The translations under genes were made by a program, and so were the position numbers. A DNA stretch of 64,000 bases, from contig SUZS01000005.1 of NCBI GenBank assembly GCA_015059785.1, forward strand, positions 1 to 64,000, read 5' to 3'. The stretch is from Rikenellaceae bacterium. Its GTDB lineage: Bacteria; Bacteroidota; Bacteroidia; Bacteroidales; Rikenellaceae. Positions 35,175 through 46,057 of the stretch are shown here, in pieces. Within the stretch, counting starts at the first letter, position 1; each line of letters starts with the position of its first letter. The notes under the pieces are model-generated. The model was not told the DNA's origin and ran no database searches. It worked only from the letters and a program-made list of their open reading frames with translations.

Positions 35175-37736
35175 TTACTCTGCTATGATTGTATCGGCGT
35201 AAACGCTCCAATGTGTCGCTGTTTTATACCGACTTACTGCTGAAGCAGGGACATAAATTCGGCGGCCATTAGCATTATTCTTAAATACACCATTATCTCC
35301 AAGCGATGGTGGCGTGTTAGATTTGCAATATACGCTACTCAAGTCCGGACATGAACTAAAGGCCCACCCTCCAATCTTAGTAACATTTTGGGGAATCGTT
35401 ATGCTCCTTAAACTATTACAGTAGTTAAATGCGCCCTTACCAATATATGTAACACTATTTGGGATTGTGATATAGGCTAAATCGTAACAATATTGAAATG
35501 CGCCATCGCCAATATATGTAACACTATTTGGAATAGAGACTTTATTTAATTTACAATCAGAAAATACGCCATCTCCAATTGTTGTGACGCCATTTGGAAT
35601 AGTATATTGAGTTAATCCCGCGGGTGCAAAGGCAAGTAAAACCCCGTTTACAATATAACAGCGATTGTCTGCTGAAGCGTAACGACCGTAAAAGGCTTGT
35701 AGGTTTTTGCAAGAACAGAATGCCCAAGGCTCAATATTTGTAACACTATCAGGAATTGTAATACTTGTCAGCGAACAGTCATCGAACGCCTGTTCTCCAA
35801 TAGTTGTAACACCTGTTGGTATGGTATAGTCAGTTAGGCCTGCTGGTGCAAACGAAACAATCCGCCCATCCAAAACTATACAACGGTTATCCACCGAGGC
35901 CAACTTGCCATAAAAGTCCTTTAGTTTAGTACAAGAGATAAACGGAGAACGGCCAAACGATGTAACACTACTTGGAATAGTTATACTTGTCAAACTCTCG
36001 CAATAACCAAAAGCGAGGTCATCTATGTGAGTAGTGTTGTTACCTAATTTCACATTTACCAAACCTTTACACTGCCAAAACAATGACTCACTGATTGAGG
36101 TTACGCTATTTGGCACAGTAACCGTCTGCAGTTTTTCACAGCCTTGAAAAACACTTCTTCCCAAGTGAAAGACACCCTCTGGGATTGTTATGCTAATCAA
36201 GCCTTTGCAACGAGAAAATGCGCAATTCTCTATAGTAGTTACACAGTTTGGGATAGTTATAGTTGCCAAAGTCTCACAAGCCTCAAAAGCCCATTCGCCA
36301 AACTTTGTTATCGGACCTTCGCAAGTGATTGTGCCCTTACCATTCACATAGACATTTGAGACAATTTTCACACCAAAGGCCTTGCTATCATACGGAGTGA
36401 CAACCTTGCCGTCTGTAGAGGTGTAAAATATCTTGTTTGAGTTAGATGTAGGTGTTGTTTGCTTATTGAGTGTTATATTTACAGTCGCCGTTTTACCCTC
36501 AGTAACTGTTACACTCTGCGAGTATGGAGCATATCCACTCTTTGAGACAGTAACCTTGTGATTTCCAATAAGTATGTTACTAATTTTGAGTGGCGTTGTA
36601 CCTACACTCTTGCCATCTATAGCAACTTCCGCCATAAGTGGCGTACCATCCACCATTACAGAGCCTACTATTGGCGTTGGCGCTGTAAGAGTATAGCTCT
36701 GCTGTGGTTGCGCCGATGTAATATGCTTTGATAGCGTAGTTGTTCTATGCCCCGCTTTACGAGCCTCAAAGATATATGTTCCCGAAGTCAGATTACCACT
36801 CCAACTTCCCACACCCCTCTTCTCGCCATTTATCCAAATCTCAGCACCATCTGGCGCAGTAAGTGTAACATTTGCAATATCTGCCTTGAGAGCAATATGC
36901 TTCTCTACCTTTGCTCCCGAAACAGTAAATGTGCCACTCTGGGGATGATATCCCGCAGCTGTTACAGTGTAGTTGTATGTGCCACTATCAAGAACTACTC
37001 GCATCGCTCCCTCTGTAAGAGTATAGTGCTGATTGTTGATAATAACGACTGCCGAGGCTGGCTCAACGGCAAAGACAACAAACTGTGGCTCATTTGCCGC
37101 TGTGTCTACATTCTGACGGAAAGATATACTACCTCCATTGACCTCTATCTTCTGTTCGTGGCTAACTGCTCCGTAAGTAAGTTTGAGTGTATGCGCACCA
37201 ATAAGCACCTCTCTCACTGTCAAACGCATTGCAGAGTCAGTCTGACCCTTAAAAATGCCGTCAAGATAAACATCTGCCCCCGCGACATTGCTATCTACAA
37301 TAATGCTGTATGTCTGATTGAGGCTCGCAAGCATCTCATACTCACGATTGCCCTCAAGATTAAGCGTAACCTCGTTACTCTCCCCAAACTCTGGACTGAC
37401 AAAGTAGAAACGGGTATTAGGCTTGGCGGTCATCTCAAGAATTAGTACATTGTCATAGTAGTCGGCAACCTTCTGCTTCGTCAGGTCAGTATTTGAGCGC
37501 ATTTTTACCACAAGAGCATCTATCTGCGCCCTATTCATACGGTCAAACTTAATCTTCACACGCGCACACGCCTGACGTGAATGGTCTACGCCGATTGGGT
37601 CAATATTCACGCCCGTAAGGGCATCCGTTTGCACAGCGCGGAACGATTTGCTGTCCAAAACAATAGAGTTCTCTACTTGAGCTACGGCTGTCAAGCAGAT
37701 AAACAGTGTAAGCAGAAAGGCGAGAAATTTTTTCAT
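35175..37736 (-). CDS. PEGA-domain exported protein with BspA-like leucine-rich repeats
   Basis: 853 residues. Signal peptide (MKKFLAFLLTLFICLTAVAQ). Residues 21-440 closely follow the next gene downstream: the same N domain (KIKFDRMNRAQIDALVV) and PEGA-like repeats. From about 460 it changes to BspA-type leucine-rich repeats (LRR_5) with the unit xITIPNSVTxIGxxAFxxC, about fourteen units to the end. Such repeats bind host proteins or glycans in other Bacteroidota. No lipobox and no sorting domain is visible, so its anchoring is unclear. Its promoter is at 37756-37763. Confidence 0.85.
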   Translation of the reverse strand: MKKFLAFLLTLFICLTAVAQVENSIVLDSKSFRAVQTDALTGVNIDPIGVDHSRQACARVKIKFDRMNRAQIDALVVKMRSNTDLTKQKVADYYDNVLILEMTAKPNTRFYFVSPEFGESNEVTLNLEGNREYEMLASLNQTYSIIVDSNVAGADVYLDGIFKGQTDSAMRLTVREVLIGAHTLKLTYGAVSHEQKIEVNGGSISFRQNVDTAANEPQFVVFAVEPASAVVIINNQHYTLTEGAMRVVLDSGTYNYTVTAAGYHPQSGTFTVSGAKVEKHIALKADIANVTLTAPDGAEIWINGEKRGVGSWSGNLTSGTYIFEARKAGHRTTTLSKHITSAQPQQSYTLTAPTPIVGSVMVDGTPLMAEVAIDGKSVGTTPLKISNILIGNHKVTVSKSGYAPYSQSVTVTEGKTATVNITLNKQTTPTSNSNKIFYTSTDGKVVTPYDSKAFGVKIVSNVYVNGKGTITCEGPITKFGEWAFEACETLATITIPNCVTTIENCAFSRCKGLISITIPEGVFHLGRSVFQGCEKLQTVTVPNSVTSISESLFWQCKGLVNVKLGNNTTHIDDLAFGYCESLTSITIPSSVTSFGRSPFISCTKLKDFYGKLASVDNRCIVLDGRIVSFAPAGLTDYTIPTGVTTIGEQAFDDCSLTSITIPDSVTNIEPWAFCSCKNLQAFYGRYASADNRCYIVNGVLLAFAPAGLTQYTIPNGVTTIGDGVFSDCKLNKVSIPNSVTYIGDGAFQYCYDLAYITIPNSVTYIGKGAFNYCNSLRSITIPQNVTKIGGWAFSSCPDLSSVYCKSNTPPSLGDNGVFKNNANGRRIYVPASAVSRYKTATHWSVYADTIIAE

Positions 37737-37755
37737 AGTTACCCATATTACTACA

Positions 37756-37763
37756 CAAAGGTA
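37756..37763 (-). promoter_or_regulatory. Predicted -7 box for the PEGA/BspA gene
   Basis: TACCTTTG on the minus strand, 19 bases before the ATG at 37736, just downstream of the terminator of the starch operon. Confidence 0.6.
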
Positions 37764-37765
37764 GT

Positions 37766-37805
37766 AAAAAAAGAGATAGGAGCAACAATTTTGTCACTCC
37801 TATCT
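37766..37805 (-). terminator. Terminator of the starch-utilisation operon
   Basis: On the minus strand: AGATAGGAG, a 14-base loop with a further short ACAA/TTGT stem, CTCCTATCT, then a T-run (plus-strand A at 37766-37772). It lies 23 bases after the GH97 stop. Confidence 0.75.
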
Positions 37806-37827
37806 ACCAAATTAATTACTAACCTAT

Positions 37828-40029
<2,202 letters not shown>

Positions 40030-41913
40030 TTATCTCTTATATTCTACAATAATTACGCTGTGTGGAGCAACCTTTGTTTCATCATCAACAACAACTGCCT
40101 CGCCAGTAAGCACACAGCGACCATCCTTGAGCGAAGAGCCAATCTCAGCGTAGTTATACCAAGGAATAGTTTTTGTCTCGCCAGAGTTGTTGATATAGAC
40201 AAATACTGCATCTGTATCATCATAACGGAAGTATGCGTATGTGTTGTCGCGAGTCATAAAGTGCATTGTCTCTCCGTTGTGGATAACACTCTTGCTCTTT
40301 CTCCAGTTCAGCAGGCGAGAAGAGAAGTCAAACAACTCCTTGTGCTGACCCTTACGACCCTCTGCTGTAAGCAGATTGGTCTTATCGCCAGCCCAGCCAC
40401 CCGGGAAGTCAATACGAAGACCACCGTGACCCTGACTAAGGTCTACAGAGCAGAGCATCATCTCGTCGCCATAGAAAATCTGCGGAATACCACGCATTGT
40501 TGCAAGCATAGCCATCGCAATCTTTGCACGGTTAGGATTCTTGCGGATAACATCGCCAATACGGGTCATATCGTGGTTACCTGCAAAAATCATCATATTA
40601 CTTAGGTCGTGGTATACAAAGTCGTGTGACAGACAGTCATATACGCGAGTCATACCCTGACCCCAACCCGGAGTGTCACAAGAGAGCGCGTGACCAATAG
40701 CCTCCTGAAGTGGGAAGTCCATAACCGAGCGAAGGTTGCTATCAAAACCATCCTTGTTTGCATTACCACCCTGCCAGTAAGCAAGCTGTGGAATAGATGA
40801 TGTCCAGCACTCGCCTACTATATTAATATTAGGGTACTCTGCCATAACTGACTTACACCACTGGCTCATAGGCTCCTTCTCGTTGTATGGATATGTATCT
40901 ACGCGGAAACCGTCAAGATTTGCAAACTCAATCCACCATACAGCCCACTGCTTGAAGTAGTTAAGCACAAACTCGTTGTTCAGATTCATATCTGGCATTG
41001 ATGGTACAAACCAACCACTCTCCTGAAGGTTAAGGTCGTAAGCCGATGCGTTAGGGTCCATATTTGTAGAGAAGCATACATTTGTGCCTGTATACTCTGG
41101 GAACACATGTACCCAATCCTTAAATGGAAGGTCCTTCATCCACCAGTGAGCAACACCGCAGTGATTTGTCACAACATCCATAATAACTTTAAGGTCGCGA
41201 TTGTGTGCCTGAGCGACAAACTCCTTGTAGAGATTATTGTCACCAAAACGCGGGTCAATGTGGTAGTAGTCACCACAAGCATAGCCGTGGTAAGACTCGT
41301 GTGGCTCATTATCCAAGAGCAGTGGAGTTGGCCAGATGGTGGTGGCTCCCAGTGAAGCAATATAATCCAAACCGTTTATCATACCCTGTAAGTCACCACC
41401 GTGACGACCAAAAAATGCTTTGCGATCAGCCTTCTCCGATGTACAATCAGTAGAGTCGTTCTCAGGATTGCCGTTACCAAAGCGGTCTGGCATAAGCAGA
41501 TAGATAGCATCTGCTGTAGTAAATCCCTTACGCTCAGCTGAACCATCTCGACGCTCTGCGATTGTATATGGATACTTAAATGTCTCCTCTCCCTTCTTAA
41601 ATACAAGGTAGTATGTACCTGCCTTTGCATCTGCATCAACAGCCACATCTACAAAGAGGTAATTTGGGCTATCTGCCTTATGAACAGCCGTAACCTCTAC
41701 CCCATTACCACCCTCTATAGTGAGGTTGTACTGTGAGATATTCTCTCCGTTTACCATAATCTGGAGTGGAGTCTTCATACCAATCCACCAACTCAATGGC
41801 TCTACGCGGGCAATCTGAGTAGTAGAGTCGGCAATAGTGCTTGGATCAAATGTTGCACTCTGAGAGCAAGAGCAAAGACCCAAAGCAGCAAAAAATATCA
41901 ATAACTTCTTCAT
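40030..41913 (-). CDS. GH13 neopullulanase/cyclomaltodextrinase-like lipoprotein (SusA-like)
   Basis: 627 residues. Lipobox LGLCSCS, so it is probably membrane-anchored. The N-terminal domain (about 30-120: ISRVEPLSWWIGMKTPLQI) is the cyclomaltodextrinase N-type; then a (beta/alpha)8 barrel with the GH13 blocks DVVTNH, GFRVDTYPY (nucleophile), NIVGECWTSS (acid/base) and FAGNHDM (stabiliser); a C-terminal beta domain closes it. In length and order it corresponds to SusA-type neopullulanases, which cut malto-oligosaccharides and pullulan in the periplasm. Two nt separate it from the preceding GH13 gene. Confidence 0.88.
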   Translation of the reverse strand: MKKLLIFFAALGLCSCSQSATFDPSTIADSTTQIARVEPLSWWIGMKTPLQIMVNGENISQYNLTIEGGNGVEVTAVHKADSPNYLFVDVAVDADAKAGTYYLVFKKGEETFKYPYTIAERRDGSAERKGFTTADAIYLLMPDRFGNGNPENDSTDCTSEKADRKAFFGRHGGDLQGMINGLDYIASLGATTIWPTPLLLDNEPHESYHGYACGDYYHIDPRFGDNNLYKEFVAQAHNRDLKVIMDVVTNHCGVAHWWMKDLPFKDWVHVFPEYTGTNVCFSTNMDPNASAYDLNLQESGWFVPSMPDMNLNNEFVLNYFKQWAVWWIEFANLDGFRVDTYPYNEKEPMSQWCKSVMAEYPNINIVGECWTSSIPQLAYWQGGNANKDGFDSNLRSVMDFPLQEAIGHALSCDTPGWGQGMTRVYDCLSHDFVYHDLSNMMIFAGNHDMTRIGDVIRKNPNRAKIAMAMLATMRGIPQIFYGDEMMLCSVDLSQGHGGLRIDFPGGWAGDKTNLLTAEGRKGQHKELFDFSSRLLNWRKSKSVIHNGETMHFMTRDNTYAYFRYDDTDAVFVYINNSGETKTIPWYNYAEIGSSLKDGRCVLTGEAVVVDDETKVAPHSVIIVEYKR

Positions 41914-41914
41914 A

Positions 41915-43183
41915 CTATTTTGTAATTATGTTCCAACCCCAAGCATTAAGGTTGATGTCGTTAAACGAAATAGGCTCCTTTGTAAGGTTAGCATAGACAG
42001 TAACAGAGTTACCCTCTACGGCGCGAGTAAATGCGAACACGCCCGCTGGCACTTCCTCGATATACTCAATCTTACCGCCACGCTCGCCTGCAGCAAGTGC
42101 AGGGTTATTGTGACGAAGAGTTGTAAGCTCCTTGTAGAACTCAGTATACTCATTTGCCTGCCAAGCAGGAATATTATCCTTCTCAAAGAACTCAAAACGC
42201 TTGTTCCAACCCATCTCCTGACCTGTATAAATCAGTGGCTGACCGTTTGGAAGAGTGAATGTGAGAACAGCCATAACCTTAGCTGCATCTCCCATACGCT
42301 CAAACTCAGTTCCCGCCCAAGAGTTCTCGTCGTGGTTTGATGTAAACATCAGGCGGAAAGCCTCTGCAGGGGTGTTTGCTGCATCCTTTGCGATATACTC
42401 CTTAAGCTCAGCTACACCCTTCTCACCGCGAGCAATAGCGTTGAGCAGGTGGTGAAGCTCCCAAGCATATGAAGCATCAAAAGAGCCATTGTGAAGCTCT
42501 GGATGCTCTCCCTCTGCAAGCCAATACATCTGTGGATAGTCTGCACGAATAGCAGGGATAACAGCCTTCCAGAAGTCAAATGGGACCTCGCAAGCCATAT
42601 CGCAGCGGAAACCGTCAATACCGCGCTCCATCCAGAAACGCATAGCCTTCTCCATCTCGGCGCGCATATCATGGTTGTCGTAGTTCAGCTTTGCAATATC
42701 TGTCCAGTCGTACTGAACAATAGTATTACCATTCTCATCGCGAACATACCAATCTGCAGGTCGCTCATTAATCCAGAGTGCATCTGGAGATGTGTGGTTA
42801 GCCACCCAGTCAAGCACAACCTTAAGGCCAAGCTCGTGGGCCTTTGCAACAAAGGCGTCAAAATCCTCAAGAGTACCAAACTCTGGGTTTGTTGCGCAGT
42901 AGTCTGAAATAGCGTAATATGAGCCAAGACTACCCTTGCGCTCCTTCACGCCGATTGGATAGATAGGCATAAGCCAAACAATATCTGCACCAAGCTCCTT
43001 AAGGCGTGGGAGGTGCTCGGCAGCAGCAGTAAATGTACCCTCTGGGGTATACTGACGCACATTCATCTCATATACAACCGCATTGTAGGTCCAATCTGGA
43101 TGTGCGCCCTGCGGGGTATTGTTGCAACATGAGCTGAAAATCATTGCTGCAAGCAGAGATAACGATAAAAACTTCTTTAACAT
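41915..43183 (-). CDS. GH13 alpha-amylase family lipoprotein
   Basis: 422 residues. Lipobox IFSSCC. Short GH13 enzyme without added starch-binding domains: VYEMNVRQYTPEGTF, VVLDWVANHTS, GFRCDMACEVPF (nucleophile), YWLAEGEHPEL (acid/base) and MFTSNHDENSW. The catalytic triad is complete. It would cut maltodextrins at the membrane; the exact bond is not clear. It follows SusF after a 67-nt gap that carries a strong hairpin, so its level may be set apart from SusCDEF. Confidence 0.88.
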   Translation of the reverse strand: MLKKFLSLSLLAAMIFSSCCNNTPQGAHPDWTYNAVVYEMNVRQYTPEGTFTAAAEHLPRLKELGADIVWLMPIYPIGVKERKGSLGSYYAISDYCATNPEFGTLEDFDAFVAKAHELGLKVVLDWVANHTSPDALWINERPADWYVRDENGNTIVQYDWTDIAKLNYDNHDMRAEMEKAMRFWMERGIDGFRCDMACEVPFDFWKAVIPAIRADYPQMYWLAEGEHPELHNGSFDASYAWELHHLLNAIARGEKGVAELKEYIAKDAANTPAEAFRLMFTSNHDENSWAGTEFERMGDAAKVMAVLTFTLPNGQPLIYTGQEMGWNKRFEFFEKDNIPAWQANEYTEFYKELTTLRHNNPALAAGERGGKIEYIEEVPAGVFAFTRAVEGNSVTVYANLTKEPISFNDINLNAWGWNIITK

Positions 43184-43214
43184 AGTATATTAGGTTTTAT
43201 AATTTCCTTTAGGA

Positions 43215-43242
43215 ACCGGAGAGCCGGTCAAAGCTCTCCGGT
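43215..43242 (-). other. Intercistronic hairpin between SusF-like and GH13 genes
   Basis: ACCGGAGAGC / GCTCTCCGGT, 10-bp perfect stem with an 8-base loop. No T-run follows on the transcribed (minus) strand, so it may be an mRNA-stability or partial-termination element. Confidence 0.5.
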
Positions 43243-43250
43243 CAAAAATA

Positions 43251-44852
43251 CTACTGCTCTACAATAGTATATGGGTGTGCAAAGATGTTCAGAGCGTATG
43301 TTACAGTACCGCTCTTAACGGTCTTAAGGTTTGCACCGTCCTGAGTAAGGTTAGTAGCATCGCCACCGAGGTTGATACCCCAGTCAGCGTTGAAGCGTAC
43401 CTTGTACTCATTATCAGCAGGAACATTCTCAATAGTTGCATTCCAAGTCTGAGTAGCCTCGTTATAAGTCATCTCTACATCAGTGCCCCAACCACCAAAT
43501 GCGTCACCATTACCAATCAGACCTACCTTAGTGATAGCTGTAGTAGTAAGAGTGTTTGCATAGTAGTCAAACTTTATGTGCCAAAGACCTGGCTCAAGAG
43601 AGATGTTGCCAGCGCCACCATCAGTGCTGATAACGCCGTTAGCCATACCATAGTTAATACCATCCCAGTTAAGGTCTGTGCAGAACTTGAACTCCTTAGA
43701 CTCAGCGTTAGGTACATAGAAGTAACCTGTAAGAACGCCATTGTCACCCTTGATTGTAGAGTGAGGAGCACCGTGGTTCCAACCCTGATAGCCACCGATA
43801 ATGTGGAGTAACTTTGGAGCTGGACCAGCCTCTGTAAGAGTATATGGAGCATCAAAGAGGTTAAGGGTAAATGTTACTGTACCGTTATAACCAGCCTTGA
43901 GGTTACCGCCACCCATTACAAGGTTGCCCTTCTCACCACCAAGAGAGATGTTGTAGCCGTTGCCCTCTGCATCAACTACATCCCACATATCGTTGAAACG
44001 AATCTTGTACTCGCTCTCAGCAACAACATTCTCAACAGTTGCAACCCATACATTGTTAGCCTCGTCATAAGTGAACTGAGCACCGTCAGTAGCCCAGTCA
44101 CCAAATGCAGCGCCTGCACCGATAAGACCAATCTTTGTAAGAGGTACATCAACAAGTTTACGGTTGTGGTAATCAAAGAGTAAGAAGTGTAAGCCCTTTG
44201 TCAAAACAATATTTGCAGCATCTCCATCAGGACTGATAACACCATTCTTAATACCGAAGTAACCAGCATTCCAACTTGGCTGAGTAGCCAACTTAAGTTC
44301 GTTAGCTCCATTAACATCTGAAAGGATGTGAACAAAACCGCGGAACAAACCGTCGCTACCCTGACGCAGGCGAGAAATAGGACCAGCCGGATTCCAACCC
44401 TGATAACCACCTACTACATACATAATAGACTCCTTATCAACTGTAACAGCAACAGAAGTGGTATCTTTCATACTCTTAATACCCTCTAATGCAGCAGTAG
44501 CTGTTACGATAAAATCAACATTATATTTACCTCCAATAGTAATATTCAACGCCTTAAGCAACTCTGCGTTTGAAATTGTATAATAGAGGTGTGAAGTGGT
44601 ATCCAAAGCGATAGGTCCTCTGCCATTAACTATAGCAGACACTGCATACTCTACCTCGGTCTGAACACCGAACTTTGCAGCAGACCAAGTAAGGGTAAAC
44701 TCCTCGGCAGCAGTAATATCGTTTACAACAACTGCGTTGTGGGCAGCGATATCAAGGTTGCGTGTAGGAACTACCATCTCGTCTGCATCGTGGTTACATG
44801 CACCCATTGAAAGGAGTGCTGCAGCCGACAAAATATATTTCCAAATTTTCAT
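43251..44852 (-). CDS. susF: SusF-like starch-binding outer-membrane lipoprotein
   Basis: 533 residues. Lipobox LSMGACN. N-terminal SusE/SusF immunoglobulin-like domain (about 25-135) and two pairs of related starch-binding modules: YVVGGYQGWNPAGPISRL (about 145), KIGLIGAGAAFGDWATDG, HIIGGYQGWNHGAPHSTI (about 350) and KVGLIGNGDAFGGWGTD. Aromatic residues in these loops bind glucan helices in SusE and SusF. It should sit on the cell surface and hold starch near SusC/D. Third binding protein of the locus, 52 nt after the SusE-like gene with a hairpin between. Confidence 0.9.
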   Translation of the reverse strand: MKIWKYILSAAALLSMGACNHDADEMVVPTRNLDIAAHNAVVVNDITAAEEFTLTWSAAKFGVQTEVEYAVSAIVNGRGPIALDTTSHLYYTISNAELLKALNITIGGKYNVDFIVTATAALEGIKSMKDTTSVAVTVDKESIMYVVGGYQGWNPAGPISRLRQGSDGLFRGFVHILSDVNGANELKLATQPSWNAGYFGIKNGVISPDGDAANIVLTKGLHFLLFDYHNRKLVDVPLTKIGLIGAGAAFGDWATDGAQFTYDEANNVWVATVENVVAESEYKIRFNDMWDVVDAEGNGYNISLGGEKGNLVMGGGNLKAGYNGTVTFTLNLFDAPYTLTEAGPAPKLLHIIGGYQGWNHGAPHSTIKGDNGVLTGYFYVPNAESKEFKFCTDLNWDGINYGMANGVISTDGGAGNISLEPGLWHIKFDYYANTLTTTAITKVGLIGNGDAFGGWGTDVEMTYNEATQTWNATIENVPADNEYKVRFNADWGINLGGDATNLTQDGANLKTVKSGTVTYALNIFAHPYTIVEQ

Positions 44853-44872
44853 AATCTTTCTGTTTTATTTAA

Positions 44873-44895
44873 GAGTGGCAGACTGTCTGCCACTC
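44873..44895 (-). other. Intercistronic hairpin between SusE-like and SusF-like genes
   Basis: GAGTGGCAGA, 3-base loop, TCTGCCACTC: a 10-bp perfect stem. No T-run follows on the minus strand; likely an RNA processing or stability element. Confidence 0.5.
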
Positions 44896-44904
44896 CATTG
44901 TTTG

Positions 44905-46038
44905 TTACTCAGCTGCTACAGTTGCAAAGATTGGAGATGGATTTGTTGCATCCTCTGCAAGAGCAGGAACATCACCGCGGAAGTTGATAGTAAAGCGAAC
45001 CTTACCAGAGAGGTCTGTAGTGATGTTGTCACCACCAACAGTCATGTGGTTAATGTCGCCACCCCAGTTCATCTCCCAAGGGTTAGACTCAAAGTCGCCA
45101 CCAGTAAGACGGAACTTGAACTCACCACCAGCGCAATTGTCGCATACGCCAGACCAAACCTGACCATTAACATCGGTGCAAGTAAGAGCAAGGTCATTAG
45201 CAACCTCCCAGCCACCTACAGCGCTACCAATAACATTAACAGCACCAACCTTTCTAAGTTTAACAGAACCAGTAGAGAAGTCCTCTACAGTCTCAACAGT
45301 AATCCAGTAAGCACCGCTATTTGCAGCCTCAATTACGATATTATCGCCACCTGGAGTCATTGAATCAACGCTACCACCGAGGTTTACATCCCAGTTTGGA
45401 CCCTGAGTGAACTTGAACTCTACATTTGCAGTTGCATTCTCAGCATTTACAAGGTAAACAAGACCCTCAAACTTGAAGCTATCCTCGCCAGTCTCCCAAA
45501 GAATTGGAGCTGAATCTGGAGCCCAACCCTGGTGGTTACCTGGAACATGGATATAACGACGAACCCAAGGAGCAGTAGTAGCTGCAACAGTGGTAATCTT
45601 AAGTGTGATAGCCTCTGACTTCTTTGTATAAGCCTCGCTATTTACATTGTTAGAGATCGCAGATGTTACATAGAGAGAGACCTCTGAAACCTCGCCAACA
45701 GGAAGGGCAAGACCCTTCTCGTCGACAAGCATATTGTTCAGAGCCTCCTTTGACATAGTGTAGCTTGTAGTGAAAGACTGACCAAGCTGAACTTCTGCAC
45801 CACCATATACTACATAGAGGCTATATGTAACCTGTGCAGGATAGCCGTAATCAACCTCACTCCAGGTGAAGGTAACATTGTTTGAAAGAGTAGCCTCCTC
45901 CACAACGATATCAGCGTGAGCGTTGAGTACAGGAGCCTGTACCTGGTCAGCTGGTGCAGCATAGGTCTTCTCAACCTCCTGACAAGAGAATGAGAGCAGA
46001 GCTGCTGCAACTATCGGTAAATATTTCAAAATTTTCAT
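44905..46038 (-). CDS. susE: SusE-like starch-binding outer-membrane lipoprotein
   Basis: 377 residues. Lipobox LLSFSCQ. A SusE-type N-terminal domain (NVTFTWSEVDYGYPAQVTYSLY, in two blocks, about 45-70) and two binding modules (YIHVPGNHQGWAPDS near 167; AVNVIGSAVGGWEVANDL near 268). One fewer binding module than the SusF-like neighbour, as in known Sus systems. Surface-exposed starch binding is the family role. It starts 19 nt after the SusD-like gene. Confidence 0.88.
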   Translation of the reverse strand: MKILKYLPIVAAALLSFSCQEVEKTYAAPADQVQAPVLNAHADIVVEEATLSNNVTFTWSEVDYGYPAQVTYSLYVVYGGAEVQLGQSFTTSYTMSKEALNNMLVDEKGLALPVGEVSEVSLYVTSAISNNVNSEAYTKKSEAITLKITTVAATTAPWVRRYIHVPGNHQGWAPDSAPILWETGEDSFKFEGLVYLVNAENATANVEFKFTQGPNWDVNLGGSVDSMTPGGDNIVIEAANSGAYWITVETVEDFSTGSVKLRKVGAVNVIGSAVGGWEVANDLALTCTDVNGQVWSGVCDNCAGGEFKFRLTGGDFESNPWEMNWGGDINHMTVGGDNITTDLSGKVRFTINFRGDVPALAEDATNPSPIFATVAAE

Positions 46039-46057
46039 TGTTTCAAAATTTTATGGA

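Noticed and set aside
35400..36320. Regular repeats suggesting an array
   Set aside because: They are the codons of BspA-type leucine-rich repeats, not a CRISPR; spacing follows the protein unit and no cas gene is near.
36747..37445. 232-residue plus-strand frame
   Set aside because: Antisense to the conserved N-terminal part of the PEGA/BspA gene; low-complexity translation.
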